Assembly (NCBI GenBank): GCA_016712985.1
Contig: JADJQA010000015.1
Location: 62,001-126,000 of the forward strand
From: Sulfuritalea sp.
Lineage (GTDB): Bacteria > Pseudomonadota > Gammaproteobacteria > Burkholderiales > Rhodocyclaceae
Length of the DNA stretch: 64,000 nt
Direction: 5' to 3'
Positions 1 through 8,044 of this stretch are shown here, piece by piece. The translations under genes were made by a program, and so were the position numbers. The stretch's first letter is position 1; every line of letters starts with the position of its first letter. The notes under the pieces were generated by a model, which saw only the letters and a list, made by a program, of their open reading frames with translations, had not been told where the DNA came from and made no database searches.

Positions 1-1097
1 CCCGAGAGCTGGTAAAACACGGCTTCGAAGCCCGCGATCAGACTGCAGGAACCGCTTGCGGCATGCCGTTCATCGCGACGCGGTGCTTTGCCCTTGCACC
101 AGCGTTGCAGGATCTGCTGCAGCAACTGGCCCGCTGCCGGTTGCGTGACATCGTCACCGAGTTGCAGCTCGGCCGGGGTGCGACCGTGTTCCAGCAGCGC
201 GATGCGGGCGAGCAGGCTCTTGCGCAGCTCGGTGGTTTCCAGCCAGCGCCCGCCCTTGGACGGCTGTGGCACATAACTCGCCGGACGATCCGATTCAAAG
301 TCAACCCATAGCGGTACCGCGCGGTTGCGAATATCTTCCGGCGGAGTTTTCAGCAGCGCCAGCTTGGCCCCCCAGCGCCTGGCCCAGCGCGCAACCCAGG
401 CCAGATGACGTGCCGGAAGCTCATACGGATTGGCCGTGCAGAGCAGGTTGCATTCGGCGTAGGCCGCCAGCGCGCTGGTGGGTAGATTGCCTTGACGCAC
501 CGGATCACTGATGGCGCGCGCGGCGATGCCCAGGGTTTCCGCGGCGGAAACAATTTGATGCAGCGTCTTCCAGTAGCTCGCATCGGGCAATAGCTCGCCG
601 CGACAGAGGTCAAGCTGCCAGTCAGCGAATACCGACAGCGTGCGCTGCGCCAGAGTGGCGGTCCTGGCCGCCAGGTCGGCGTTGCCGGCAATCAGAGTGC
701 GATGGGCCGCCAACGCGGGCAGCGAGGCAATGCCGGAATTGCCACAACAAAAAACCACAAAACAGCGCAGATAACCGAGCGCCAGCATATGCCATACGCT
801 CAGATTGCTGTCCAGCGCGGCCTGTTCGTGCGGAGCGAATGGCAAGGGCTTGCCGGTGAACTTTCTTGCCGCGACTTCCTGAACGTCGCTCAAGGGGCCG
901 TGCAGGCTTTCAAGAATCGCGAAGCGCTCGAGCGGTGGCAGGGCAAACCGGTGCAGCAGATTGAGCTGGCTCAGGAACATCGATTGCGCTTGCACGGTAT
1001 TTGCCAGAGGCACGCTGGAAAGCCAGTCCTGGCACGCGACTGCGTTGACAAAGGCAGGCCTCGGTTCGGTTCCGGTGCCGGGCAGGTCGAAGTTCAT
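1..1097 (-). CDS. Uncharacterised conserved protein, C-terminus cut by window edge
   Basis: An open reading frame runs from an ATG at 1097 leftwards to base 1 without a stop, giving at least 365 residues. Its ATG overlaps the stop of the HIT gene (ATGA, 1097-1094), so it is translationally coupled and real. The N-terminus reads MNFDLPGTGTEPRP and is followed by a helical, leucine-rich region with no signal peptide or membrane segment. Near the window edge there is an arginine-rich stretch (KGKAPRRDERHAA) followed by a hydrophobic strand. This layout resembles betaproteobacterial proteins in which a helical N-terminal part precedes a PilZ-like c-di-GMP-binding domain, but the diagnostic part lies outside the window, so I do not assign a function. 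Confidence 0.7.
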   Translation of the reverse strand, partial: MNFDLPGTGTEPRPAFVNAVACQDWLSSVPLANTVQAQSMFLSQLNLLHRFALPPLERFAILESLHGPLSDVQEVAARKFTGKPLPFAPHEQAALDSNLSVWHMLALGYLRCFVVFCCGNSGIASLPALAAHRTLIAGNADLAARTATLAQRTLSVFADWQLDLCRGELLPDASYWKTLHQIVSAAETLGIAARAISDPVRQGNLPTSALAAYAECNLLCTANPYELPARHLAWVARWARRWGAKLALLKTPPEDIRNRAVPLWVDFESDRPASYVPQPSKGGRWLETTELRKSLLARIALLEHGRTPAELQLGDDVTQPAAGQLLQQILQRWCKGKAPRRDERHAASGSCSLIAGFEAVFYQLS

Positions 1098-1537
1098 GGC
1101 GGTTCATTCAAGGTCGAAAGTTCGGCTTGCAGGGCGGCCAGCAGACGGGCGCTGGTGGGGACGGGACGGGCAACGCCGCGGCGTTGTGGCTTGGCCCAGA
1201 TCGGTGCGGGAAAGTGGCTGTCGTCCTTCCAGCGGGGAATCACATGCCAATGCAGGTGCGGCACAAGGTTGCCCAGGCTGGCGAGGTTGATCTTGTCGGG
1301 CTGAACAAGCTGGCGCAAGGCGCGTTCGGTGGCCAGCACGACGTCCGCAAAATGGTGCGCGTGGGGTATCGGGAGGGCGCTCATTTCGGCGACATGCTGA
1401 CGCCACACGACGCGGCAGAAACCGGGAAATGCGTTGCCTTCAGGGCCAGTTACGCGCACCACGCGGCATAGTCCGTCTTCCCACAGCAGATCGCCGCCGG
1501 GATTGGCACAGAGTTCGCAATCGGTGTTGGTCGCCAC
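1094..1537 (-). CDS. HIT family protein (histidine triad hydrolase)
   Basis: A 147-residue histidine-triad protein. The triad HLHWHVI lies at about residues 94-100; the middle histidine is the nucleophile that HIT enzymes use on nucleoside phosphoramidates or dinucleotide polyphosphates. An N-terminal CELC pair (residues 7 and 10) is common in bacterial HIT proteins of this length. The open frame extends upstream to 1642, but that extension is arginine- and cysteine-rich and overlaps the end of the preceding oxidoreductase gene, so I chose the GTG at 1537; no strong ribosome binding site supports it. The stop overlaps the next start by four bases (ATGA). The substrate cannot be told from the sequence. 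Confidence 0.85.
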   Translation of the reverse strand: MATNTDCELCANPGGDLLWEDGLCRVVRVTGPEGNAFPGFCRVVWRQHVAEMSALPIPHAHHFADVVLATERALRQLVQPDKINLASLGNLVPHLHWHVIPRWKDDSHFPAPIWAKPQRRGVARPVPTSARLLAALQAELSTLNEPP

Positions 1538-1595
1538 CGGGCAAGGATAGCGCCAATCGGCCGCTCTGTGCTGGCGGGATGGATGGACACACCGC

Positions 1596-4500
1596 CTACA
1601 GCAATACCCGCTCAATGCCGCCGGCATTGACAGCGCGCACATAGTCCCGCATCCAGTCGGGACCGAGGATCGCCCTGGCCACCTCGACCACCAGGTAGTC
1701 GGCGGAAATCGCAGCGTCGTTTTCGTAGCGTGACAGGCCTTGCAGGCAGGAAGGGCAGGATGTCAGGATCATGACTTCGGCGCCGGCATCCTCGCGTCGT
1801 AACGCCGCGGCGCCGGCGACGACTTCTTCCTGCTTGCGAAAGCGAATCTGGGTCGACACGTCCGGCCGTGTCACCGCCAGCGTGCCGGATTCACCGCAAC
1901 AGCGCTCGTTCAGCTCGACGCGGCTACCCATCAGCGCGCTTGCGACCTTTACGCCCGAGTAATGTTTCATCGGCGTGTGGCAGGGCTCGTGATACAGGTA
2001 GCGCGTGCCGTTCGTGGCGGCGCCGTCGAGCGTGATGCCCTTCTCCATCAACCACTCGTGGATGTCCACCAGTCGGCACCCGGGAAAGATCTTGCCGAAC
2101 TCGTATTTCAGCAACTGATCCATGCAGGTGCCACAGGAGATCACCACCGTCTTGATGTCGAGATAGTTCAAGGTATTGGCGACGCGGTGAAACAGCACGC
2201 GGTTGGCCGTGGTAATGGCCTGGCCGCTGTCTTCGTTGCCGCTCGATGTCTGCGGATAGCCGCAGCACAGATAGCCGGGCGGCAGCACCGTGGTGGCGCC
2301 GGCATGCCAGAGCATGGCTTGCGTGGCGAGCCCGACCTGCGAGAACAGGCGCTCCGAACCGCAACCGGGGAAATAGAACACGGCCTCGTGTTCTTCATCG
2401 CCGAACTTGCCCGCCCGCTGCGGGTCGCGGATCACCGGTATCAGCGTGTCATCCTCGACATCGAGCAGTGCGCGCGAAGTGCGCATTGGCACATTCTTCG
2501 GCATCGGCTTGTTGAGGAAGTGGATCGCCTGCGCCTTGATGTCCGGACGACCCAGCGTGGCCGGCGGATGATTGACGCTGTCCTGGATCAGGCCGAGCGA
2601 ACTGGCGAGCGCATGACCCAGGCGCTGGGCCTTGTAGCCAAGCTGGATCATCCCGGCGCGCACCAGCTTGATGGTGGCCGGATCGGTGGCGGAGAGGAAG
2701 GCCATCGCCGCCGCCGAGCCGGGGTTGAATTTCTTCTTGCCCTGACGGCGCAGGAAATTGCGCATCGCCACCGAGACATCGCCGAAATCGATGTCCACCG
2801 GGCAGGGCGAGACGCACTTGTGGCACACCGTGCAGTGGTCTGCCACGTCTGAAAATTCTTCGAAGTGCCGCAGGCTGACGCCGCGGCGGGTCTGCTCTTC
2901 GTAGAGAAACGCCTCGATCAGCAGCGATGCGCCAAGAATCTTGTTGCGCGGACTGTAGAGCAGGTTGGCGCGTGGCACATGGGTCGAGCACACGGGCTTG
3001 CACTTGCCGCACCGCAGGCAGTTCTTGATCGAGTCGGAAATGCTTCCGATATCCGATTGTTCCATGATCAGCGACTCGGTGCCGAGAAGGCTGAACGAGG
3101 GCGTATAGGCGTTGGACAAATCGCTGCGCATGTGTGGCAAGTTCATCAGCTTGCCGCGATTGAAGCGTCCCTCGGGATCGACTTTCTGCTTGTAGTCGCG
3201 AAAAGGGCGGATCTCCTCTTCGCCGAGGAATTCCAGCTTGGTGATGCCGATGCCATGTTCGCCGGAGACCACCCCGCCCAGGCTCTTGGCCAGTGTCATG
3301 ATGCGCGCCACGGCCTGGTAGGCGGTTTGAAGCATCGCGTAGTGGTCGGAGTTAACCGGAATGTTGGTATGCACGTTGCCGTCGCCGGCATGCATGTGCA
3401 ACGCGACGAAAACCCGGCCGCGCAGCGTTTCCCTGTGGATCGCGGTGATTCGTTCCCGCACCGGGCGGAAGGCGACACCATCGAACAAGGCTTCCAGTGG
3501 CGCCTTGAGTTCGGTCTTCCAGGACACCCGCAGGCGGTAATCCTGCAGCTCCTCGAAGTGTTCATCGAGCTTGTCCATCAGGTCCCGCCACCTGGCGCGC
3601 ACCGCGGCTATCAGTTCCAGCGCCTGCTCGCGGCGATCGCCGAGCAGCAGTTCATGGTCTAGGTCGGCGTCACCGGTCTGCAGCGGTAGCTTGCCTTTGA
3701 GGAAGCCGGCCAGCCCGTCGGTCAGCTCGATCTTGTTGGCGATCGACAGTTCAATGTTGATACGCTCGATGCCATCGCAATAGTCGCCCATGCGCGGCAG
3801 CGGGATCACCACGTCTTCGTTGATCTTGAAGGCGTTGGTGTGCTTCGAGATCGCGGCGGTGCGGGCACGGTCGAGCCAGAACTTCCTGCGCGTCTCGGGC
3901 GATACGGCGATGAAGCCCTCGCCGCCGCGCGCGTTGGCCAGCCGGACCACTTGGGAAGCCGCGGCCATGACCGCCGTCTCGTCAGCGCCGACTATGTCGC
4001 CCAGCAGCACCATCTTCGGCCGACCGTGTTGCTTGGCCTTGGTCGCATAGCCGACCGCGCGGACATAGCGTTCATCGAGATGCTCAAGGCCGGCGAGCCG
4101 GACGCCTGACGCGAGCGCCGCGCCGCCCGGCTTGAAGCAATCGGTGATCTCGACGATCGACGGGACCGCATCCCTGACCCGTCCGAAAAATTCGAGGCAG
4201 AAGCTGCGCGTCACCGGCGGCATGCGATGCAGCACCCACACCGCCGAAGTGATCAGGCCGTCGGTGCCCTCCTTCTGCACGCCCGGTACGCCACCGAGGA
4301 ACTTGTCGGTCACGTCCTTGCCCAGGCCCTGCTTGCGGAACAGCCGGCCAGGCAGGTCGAGTTGCTCCTCGCCGAGCTTCTTGCTGCCGCCGGCGTCGTA
4401 GCGGGTGAGGCGGAAGCTGACCAGCTCCTGCTCGTGGATCTTGCCGAAGTTGTGGTTCAGGCGCTCGACCTCCAGCCAGGCGCCGTCCGGCGTCACCATG

Positions 4501-5408
4501 CGCCACGAGGCCAGGTTGTCCAGCGCCGTGCCCCACAGCACCGCCTTCTTGCCGCCGGCATTCATCGCGATGTTGCCGCCGATGCAGGACGCGTCCGCCG
4601 AGGTCGGGTCGCAGGCGAAGACCAGGCCGGCCTGCTCCGCCGCCTCCATGACCCGGCGCGTGACCAACCCGGCGCCGGTGCGCACCGTGGCGTAGTCTTT
4701 GTCCGTACCGGGCAGGCGCTTGATCTCCACCGGCCCCAGATCGATCAGTTTTTCGGTATTGATGACCACCGACAGCGCATCCAGCGGGATCGCACCGCCG
4801 GTGTAGCCGGTGCCGCCGCCGCGCGGGATGATGGTCAGGCCCAGCTCGATGCAGGCACTGACCAGCGGCGCCATTTCCTCTTCTGTGTCCGGCGCCAGTA
4901 CGACGAAAGGATACTCGACGCGCCAGTCGGTGGCGTCTGTCACATGCGCCACGCGCGCCAGGCCGTCGAAGCTGATGTTGTCCTTGCGGGTGTGTTTGGC
5001 TAGTGCCTTGAAGGCCCTTTTGCGCAGGGACCGGGTCTCCTCGAACCAGTGCTCGAAGTCCTGCACGGCGGTTTGCGCGGTGCTGAGCAGGCGGGCGACG
5101 CGGTCGTTGCTGGATGTGCCAACCTCACGGCGCTTGTCGATCTCGCGCAGGCGGTGGCGCAGGGCCTCGACCAGTGCTTCGCGCCGCTGGCGGTTGGCGA
5201 GCAGGTCGTCTTCCAGATAGGGATTGCGCCGCACCACCCAGATGTCGCCCAGCACTTCGTAGAGCATGCGCGCCGAGCGGCCGGTAACGCGCTCGCTGCG
5301 CAGTTCCGTCAGCGTCTCCCAGGCGTCGGCGCCGAGCAGGCGAATGACGATCTCGCGGTCGGAAAACGAGGTGTAGTTGTAGGGGATTTCGCGCAGGCGG
5401 GCAGTCAT
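1596..5408 (-). CDS. FAD-linked oxidoreductase with Fe-S and CCG domains (DUF3683 type)
   Basis: A 1270-residue oxidoreductase built like a D-lactate/glycolate dehydrogenase fused to its Fe-S subunit. In order: an N-terminal DUF3683-like region (about 1-140); an FAD-binding PCMH domain with PRGGGTGYTGG near residue 197; an FAD-oxidase C-terminal domain with HAGDGNVH and SGEHGIG near 670-715; two 4Fe-4S clusters, CLRCGKCKPVC and CTVCHKCVSPCP; and two CCG cysteine-rich domains ending in CCGYPQ and CCGESG. The layout predicts transfer of electrons from a 2-hydroxyacid-like substrate through FAD and Fe-S centres, probably to the quinone pool. The substrate is unknown. The frame is intact and the ATG at 5408 is the first in-frame start. 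Soluble or peripheral; no signal peptide. Confidence 0.9.
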   Translation of the reverse strand: MTARLREIPYNYTSFSDREIVIRLLGADAWETLTELRSERVTGRSARMLYEVLGDIWVVRRNPYLEDDLLANRQRREALVEALRHRLREIDKRREVGTSSNDRVARLLSTAQTAVQDFEHWFEETRSLRKRAFKALAKHTRKDNISFDGLARVAHVTDATDWRVEYPFVVLAPDTEEEMAPLVSACIELGLTIIPRGGGTGYTGGAIPLDALSVVINTEKLIDLGPVEIKRLPGTDKDYATVRTGAGLVTRRVMEAAEQAGLVFACDPTSADASCIGGNIAMNAGGKKAVLWGTALDNLASWRMVTPDGAWLEVERLNHNFGKIHEQELVSFRLTRYDAGGSKKLGEEQLDLPGRLFRKQGLGKDVTDKFLGGVPGVQKEGTDGLITSAVWVLHRMPPVTRSFCLEFFGRVRDAVPSIVEITDCFKPGGAALASGVRLAGLEHLDERYVRAVGYATKAKQHGRPKMVLLGDIVGADETAVMAAASQVVRLANARGGEGFIAVSPETRRKFWLDRARTAAISKHTNAFKINEDVVIPLPRMGDYCDGIERINIELSIANKIELTDGLAGFLKGKLPLQTGDADLDHELLLGDRREQALELIAAVRARWRDLMDKLDEHFEELQDYRLRVSWKTELKAPLEALFDGVAFRPVRERITAIHRETLRGRVFVALHMHAGDGNVHTNIPVNSDHYAMLQTAYQAVARIMTLAKSLGGVVSGEHGIGITKLEFLGEEEIRPFRDYKQKVDPEGRFNRGKLMNLPHMRSDLSNAYTPSFSLLGTESLIMEQSDIGSISDSIKNCLRCGKCKPVCSTHVPRANLLYSPRNKILGASLLIEAFLYEEQTRRGVSLRHFEEFSDVADHCTVCHKCVSPCPVDIDFGDVSVAMRNFLRRQGKKKFNPGSAAAMAFLSATDPATIKLVRAGMIQLGYKAQRLGHALASSLGLIQDSVNHPPATLGRPDIKAQAIHFLNKPMPKNVPMRTSRALLDVEDDTLIPVIRDPQRAGKFGDEEHEAVFYFPGCGSERLFSQVGLATQAMLWHAGATTVLPPGYLCCGYPQTSSGNEDSGQAITTANRVLFHRVANTLNYLDIKTVVISCGTCMDQLLKYEFGKIFPGCRLVDIHEWLMEKGITLDGAATNGTRYLYHEPCHTPMKHYSGVKVASALMGSRVELNERCCGESGTLAVTRPDVSTQIRFRKQEEVVAGAAALRREDAGAEVMILTSCPSCLQGLSRYENDAAISADYLVVEVARAILGPDWMRDYVRAVNAGGIERVLL

Positions 5409-5819
5409 GCCGGTGTTCGGTGGAGCGGAAGGGCTTCCATTGTAGGCGAAGGGCTGCGGCAGACGCCCTGCGCGGCGTTACCTGCCCGCGAAGCGGCGTC
5501 CCAGGTACGCAAAGCGAGTCAGCGCGGACTTTCCGGGCAACCGGATCGGAGACGCGGTTCAACCGCGAACGCTCTCCTTCCCCTTCAAGGAGTCGGGGAG
5601 GGGATGGGGTATTGCTGCGATAGGGACTGTCGTCGTGTCACCAGCACCGATTTTCGGCAGTCGCACGAATTTAATTTGAACCTGACCCCCTTTAATTTTG
5701 GTCACACGCAAGTTTGGGCGCTTTGGAAATAAGGCTTAACGAGAATCCATAGTACGAGCCAGACTCTAGTTCCTTTGCCCACAGATGCAGGATCTTGGGG
5801 TCAGCCAGGCTCGGATTTC
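5409..5819. other. Intergenic region with inverted CTGACCCC/GGGGTCAG motifs
   Basis: No convincing gene is present in these 411 bases. A purine/pyrimidine-mirrored stretch at about 5572-5610 can fold into an imperfect hairpin. CCTGACCCC at 5681-5689, set in T/A-rich sequence, is mirrored by GGGGTCAG at 5797-5804, about 107 bases away. GACCCC motifs flanked by TTTAATT are familiar from REP-like or small insertion-sequence remnants in proteobacteria, so this may be a decayed mobile or repeat element. The region must also contain the promoter of the FAD oxidoreductase, which reads leftwards; no consensus box stood out. Confidence 0.35.
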
Positions 5820-6089
5820 TCACGAAACGGCGGCCGTCTTGGGCGCCGGAGATCCATGTAGCATTCCCTCGATACTGATGTCCTCATCAATTTCGGGCCA
5901 ATGAACACAGGTGCCATCGCCGAGCAGCTCCCAATGCGCGCGTTGTGCGGTCGTGGCGTCCGACAGTCGCCATGACCAGGCCAGCGGCACGCTGACGCTG
6001 CGGCCATCGACGAGGTAGGCGGTGATTTCCGAGTCGCTGACGTGCAGGTCGGCGATCCGGGGTTCAACGACGGTAGCCGCAATGTTCAT
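5820..6089 (-). CDS. DUF2442 domain protein (putative antitoxin)
   Basis: An 89-residue DUF2442 protein. The ATG at 6089 (MNIAATVVEPRI) is chosen over an upstream in-frame ATG at 6122 because the domain begins at this point. The DUF2442 pattern is visible: a DGR-x-V-x-VPL-x-WS strand pair around residues 25-36, then a WEL-x-GDG-x-x-V-x-WP-x-IDEDIS segment in the second half. The gene overlaps the end of the DUF4160 gene by 26 bases. DUF4160/DUF2442 pairs are widespread and are usually interpreted as toxin-antitoxin modules, with DUF2442 as the probable antitoxin; that role is inferred from family context, not shown here. Confidence 0.82.
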   Translation of the reverse strand: MNIAATVVEPRIADLHVSDSEITAYLVDGRSVSVPLAWSWRLSDATTAQRAHWELLGDGTCVHWPEIDEDISIEGMLHGSPAPKTAAVS

Positions 6090-6309
6090 CCCATGCCTCC
6101 AGTATCTGGCTGCGGTGGTCACGCAGCAATTGACGGATCGTGTTCAGTTCAACCGGCGAAAAGCCGTGATTGCTAACGAGCGCGAGTGGTTCCATCCAGT
6201 ACTTGCACGTCTTGCGTTCTCTTTGCACATGGACATGCGTCGGTTCATGGCTGTCAAAGCTGACAAAAAACAGACGGTAAGGTCCGGGTATTCCGCGGAG
6301 CGTTGGCAT
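6064..6309 (-). CDS. DUF4160 domain protein (putative toxin)
   Basis: An 81-residue DUF4160 protein that opens the two-gene operon with DUF2442. Typical family features are the start MPTLRGIPGPYRLFFVSFD, the EPTHVHV motif at about residues 22-28, a WLEP/WMEP-like segment, and the C-terminal helix ending in LEAWDEH. The start ATG at 6309 gives the expected length. DUF4160 proteins are regarded as candidate small toxins paired with DUF2442, although biochemical data are sparse. It is the first of three consecutive toxin-antitoxin-like modules on the minus strand. Confidence 0.82.
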   Translation of the reverse strand: MPTLRGIPGPYRLFFVSFDSHEPTHVHVQRERKTCKYWMEPLALVSNHGFSPVELNTIRQLLRDHRSQILEAWDEHCGYRR

Positions 6310-6630
6310 GGCGTAATCATACGTGAAGCACTAGGTGAAGACCAAAACAATCTCGATTGCGGAACAATGTGGGCTGCCTCGCGATGTTTCCAGGTACAGC
6401 CGCACACGAGCGATCTTTCTTACCCTCTGCACCGTCCAGAGCGGAAGGTACGCTGGGAGTAGTCCGGTTGCGCCAGTAACCCGGTTCCCGGCGGCAGTGG
6501 ATGACCGCGACGATCAGCGGGAAAAGGTTCCAGGCTCGAATACAGCGCTAAAAAAACCGGCATTGGCGGGACGGTGATTGGAAATCAGCGGGAACCAGAC
6601 TTCGAATCGGCTGTAGTTATGAGCCGCTTT
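6310..6630. other. Intergenic region between toxin-antitoxin-like modules
   Basis: These 321 bases contain only short overlapping frames with no recognisable domain on either strand. The DUF4160/DUF2442 promoter should lie at the left side, reading leftwards, and the 3' end of the DUF5615 gene abuts the right side. I found no clear sigma-70 consensus, terminator or tRNA. Confidence 0.4.
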
Positions 6631-6999
6631 TCAGGTGGTTTTTAACGGGCGCTTTACCCGAAGCTTATTTTCTGTCGCGACCACAAAGCATCCCTGCCAG
6701 TCCGCGATATCGCCCGCGATTGCGGCCACCGCGGCGACCAGCGCTTGCGCACCCGGCTCACGCAGGCGCCGGAGCAGCAGTCCGGCATGGGCGCCGGTCG
6801 CAAAGCGACGGGTGTCGGAAGATTCGAGGTCTTGCGTGATCAGGAGACGTCCTTCCGCACAAGCCGCCTGCCAGATATCGGCATCGGGGCGGCCGGAAAG
6901 GTTTTCGTCGGGGCCAGTATGCACATCGTGCCCGTAAGCGGAAAGAACGCCCACCAGTCGCGCCGGCAGGTTTTCGTCAAGCTTGATTCTCGCGCCAAT
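6631..6999 (-). CDS. DUF5615 PIN-like protein (putative toxin), canonical start codon missing
   Basis: A DUF5615 (PIN-like, Mut7-C related) protein of about 120 residues. The family start is normally M-R-I-K-L-D-E-N-LP; here RIKLDENLP is present but the methionine codon is replaced by GCG (6993-6991). The conserved acidic positions are kept: D and E in KLDENLP, D in GHDVHTG, D in PDADIW and D in LLITQDLESSD. No ATG, GTG or TTG occurs in frame close upstream; ATT at 6999 is the nearest conceivable non-canonical start and is used as the boundary here. The gene overlaps the tail of the DUF433 gene, its usual antitoxin partner. Expression may be weak or abolished. Confidence 0.7.
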   Translation of the reverse strand: MGARIKLDENLPARLVGVLSAYGHDVHTGPDENLSGRPDADIWQAACAEGRLLITQDLESSDTRRFATGAHAGLLLRRLREPGAQALVAAVAAIAGDIADWQGCFVVATENKLRVKRPLKTT

Positions 7000-7235
7000 G
7001 CCGGTGCGGCAGGCAGCGGCAAGTCTTCCTCCGCCGAGACGGTGGCGAACGCAATCACCGCACGCAGGGCATCCTGATTGAGCGTCGGGAAATCGGCCAG
7101 GATGTCTTCGTCGCTCATGCCTTCGGCGAGACTGGCGAGGATGCTCCTCACGGTGACGCGGGTTCCGGTGACGACCGCTTCGCCCCCGCAAATGGCTGGG
7201 TCGCGGGTGATGAAAGGCTTGAAGTTCATGGTCAT
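6840..7235 (-). CDS. DUF433 antitoxin, apparent read-through C-terminus
   Basis: A DUF433 family protein, the usual antitoxin partner of DUF5615 toxins. The ATG at 7235 (MTMNFKPFITRDPAICGG) is chosen because the domain begins there, although the frame is open to 7352. Core features are GGEAVVTGTRVTVRSIL, then a helix-turn-helix-like segment with EGMSDEDILADFPTLNQDALRA. The family usually ends near EEDLPLPAAPALA; here the expected TGA is CGA (6992-6990), so the frame continues for some 50 extra residues through the toxin gene to a stop at 6840. The extension has no family similarity. A DNA-binding, autoregulatory role is inferred from the family. Confidence 0.78.
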   Translation of the reverse strand: MTMNFKPFITRDPAICGGEAVVTGTRVTVRSILASLAEGMSDEDILADFPTLNQDALRAVIAFATVSAEEDLPLPAAPALARESSLTKTCRRDWWAFFPLTGTMCILAPTKTFPAAPMPISGRRLVRKDVS

Positions 7236-7270
7236 GGCGGGACGGGGGTCTTGGGTGGAACTACCCTGGC

Positions 7271-7693
7271 TCAAATCTGCCAGGGGTCGAAAACCTGTGG
7301 GTAGAAACGGAAATCTCCGGTGTTGCGCGTGACCACGGTGAGGCCGTGGCATTGGGCGGTGGCCATGATCAGGCCATCCATTACCGGCAGCCGCTGGCCG
7401 CCGAGTTCAGCGCGGGAGGCCAGTTGCGCCCAGGCGTGGAGGGCGGCGGCATCCAGCGGCAGGATGCGGCCGGCGAAACGCTGTTCGATCTTGCCCAGCC
7501 ACGCGGTAAGTTTCTGGCTGCGGCGCGGGTCGCTGGCGCGCAGTTTGAGGATGCCTTTTTCGATTTCGCCGAGGCTGATGACACTGAGGAAGAGGCTGGT
7601 TTCGTCCTGCTCGTCGAGCCATAGGATCACTGCGGGAGCAGGCGCCTTTCTGACATATTCGGAGAGTACGCAGGTGTCGAGCAACCAGCTCAC
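7271..7693 (-). CDS. VapC-type PIN domain toxin
   Basis: A 140-residue PIN-domain ribonuclease of the VapC/FitB type. The GTG start at 7693 overlaps the antitoxin stop (GTGA, 7693-7690) and gives the family N-terminus VSWLLDTCVLSEY. PIN acidic residues are visible: D6 (LLDTCVLSE), E in SLGEIEKGI, D in PVMDGLIMATA and D in TRNTGDF. Such toxins cleave RNA, often initiator tRNA, using Mg2+ or Mn2+ bound by these acids; the exact target is unknown. It forms an operon with the Phd/YefM-like antitoxin directly upstream. All key acids are present, so the toxin should be active. Confidence 0.9.
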   Translation of the reverse strand: MSWLLDTCVLSEYVRKAPAPAVILWLDEQDETSLFLSVISLGEIEKGILKLRASDPRRSQKLTAWLGKIEQRFAGRILPLDAAALHAWAQLASRAELGGQRLPVMDGLIMATAQCHGLTVVTRNTGDFRFYPQVFDPWQI

Positions 7694-7944
7694 AGCGTGG
7701 CATCCCGTCCGGTATCGCGGTCGCGTCGGAACTCGATGTCGTCGCCGCCAATCTCCGGCCGCAACAATGTGGCCGAGAGCTTGCCCTTGCTGCGCTTTGT
7801 CAGGCGCTCGTATTCTGCCGCCGATACCACTACGGCTGCCGGTTTGCCGTGCAAGCTCACCCGCTGCGGTGAGCCGCCGATGGCTTCCTTGATGAGCTGG
7901 CTGAAACCGTTTTTGGCTTGTTGCAATTGCCATTCAGAATGCAT
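7690..7944 (-). CDS. Phd/YefM-type antitoxin of VapC
   Basis: An 84-residue Phd/YefM antitoxin. The ATG at 7944 (MHSEWQLQQAKNGFSQLI) has a good ribosome binding site (AAAGGGA) and matches the family start; the upstream in-frame ATGs are discarded. The Phd fold is recognisable by QQAKNGFSQLIKEA, then the strand pair QRVSLHGKPAAVVVS-x-x-EYERL. The N-terminal half binds operator DNA and the charged C-terminal tail (residues 60-84) should neutralise the toxin. The gene is preceded by a palindrome next to an extended -10 box, consistent with autoregulation by the toxin-antitoxin complex. Confidence 0.9.
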   Translation of the reverse strand: MHSEWQLQQAKNGFSQLIKEAIGGSPQRVSLHGKPAAVVVSAAEYERLTKRSKGKLSATLLRPEIGGDDIEFRRDRDTGRDATL

Positions 7945-7962
7945 CGCAGTCCCTTTCATAAA

Positions 7963-7988
7963 CTGGCTAGTCTGGCCAGAATATAGCA
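7963..7988 (-). promoter_or_regulatory. Putative extended -10 promoter and palindromic operator of the phd/vapC-like operon
   Basis: On the minus strand TGC-TATATT (7988-7980) reads as an extended -10 element. It overlaps the perfect 10-base palindrome TCTGGCCAGA (7980-7971), followed by a second half-copy ending in GCCAG (to 7963). The antitoxin ATG is 19 bases further on. A palindrome on the transcription start is the usual place for Phd-type autoregulation. No -35 box is needed for an extended -10 promoter. Confidence 0.5.
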
Positions 7989-8044
7989 CAGGCCGGCGTC
8001 TTGCTCTGCACTACCCTCCGCGCCTGGTCAATGGCGGGCGCCTT

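Noticed and set aside
1962..2852. Plus-strand frame of 296 codons inside the FAD oxidoreductase region
   Set aside because: Antisense to the conserved Fe-S part of the oxidoreductase, without recognisable domain.
6335..6577. Possible tRNA gene hinted by a YAGSSPVAP-like translation
   Set aside because: No T-loop GGTTCGAATCC sequence or foldable cloverleaf was found in the stretch.
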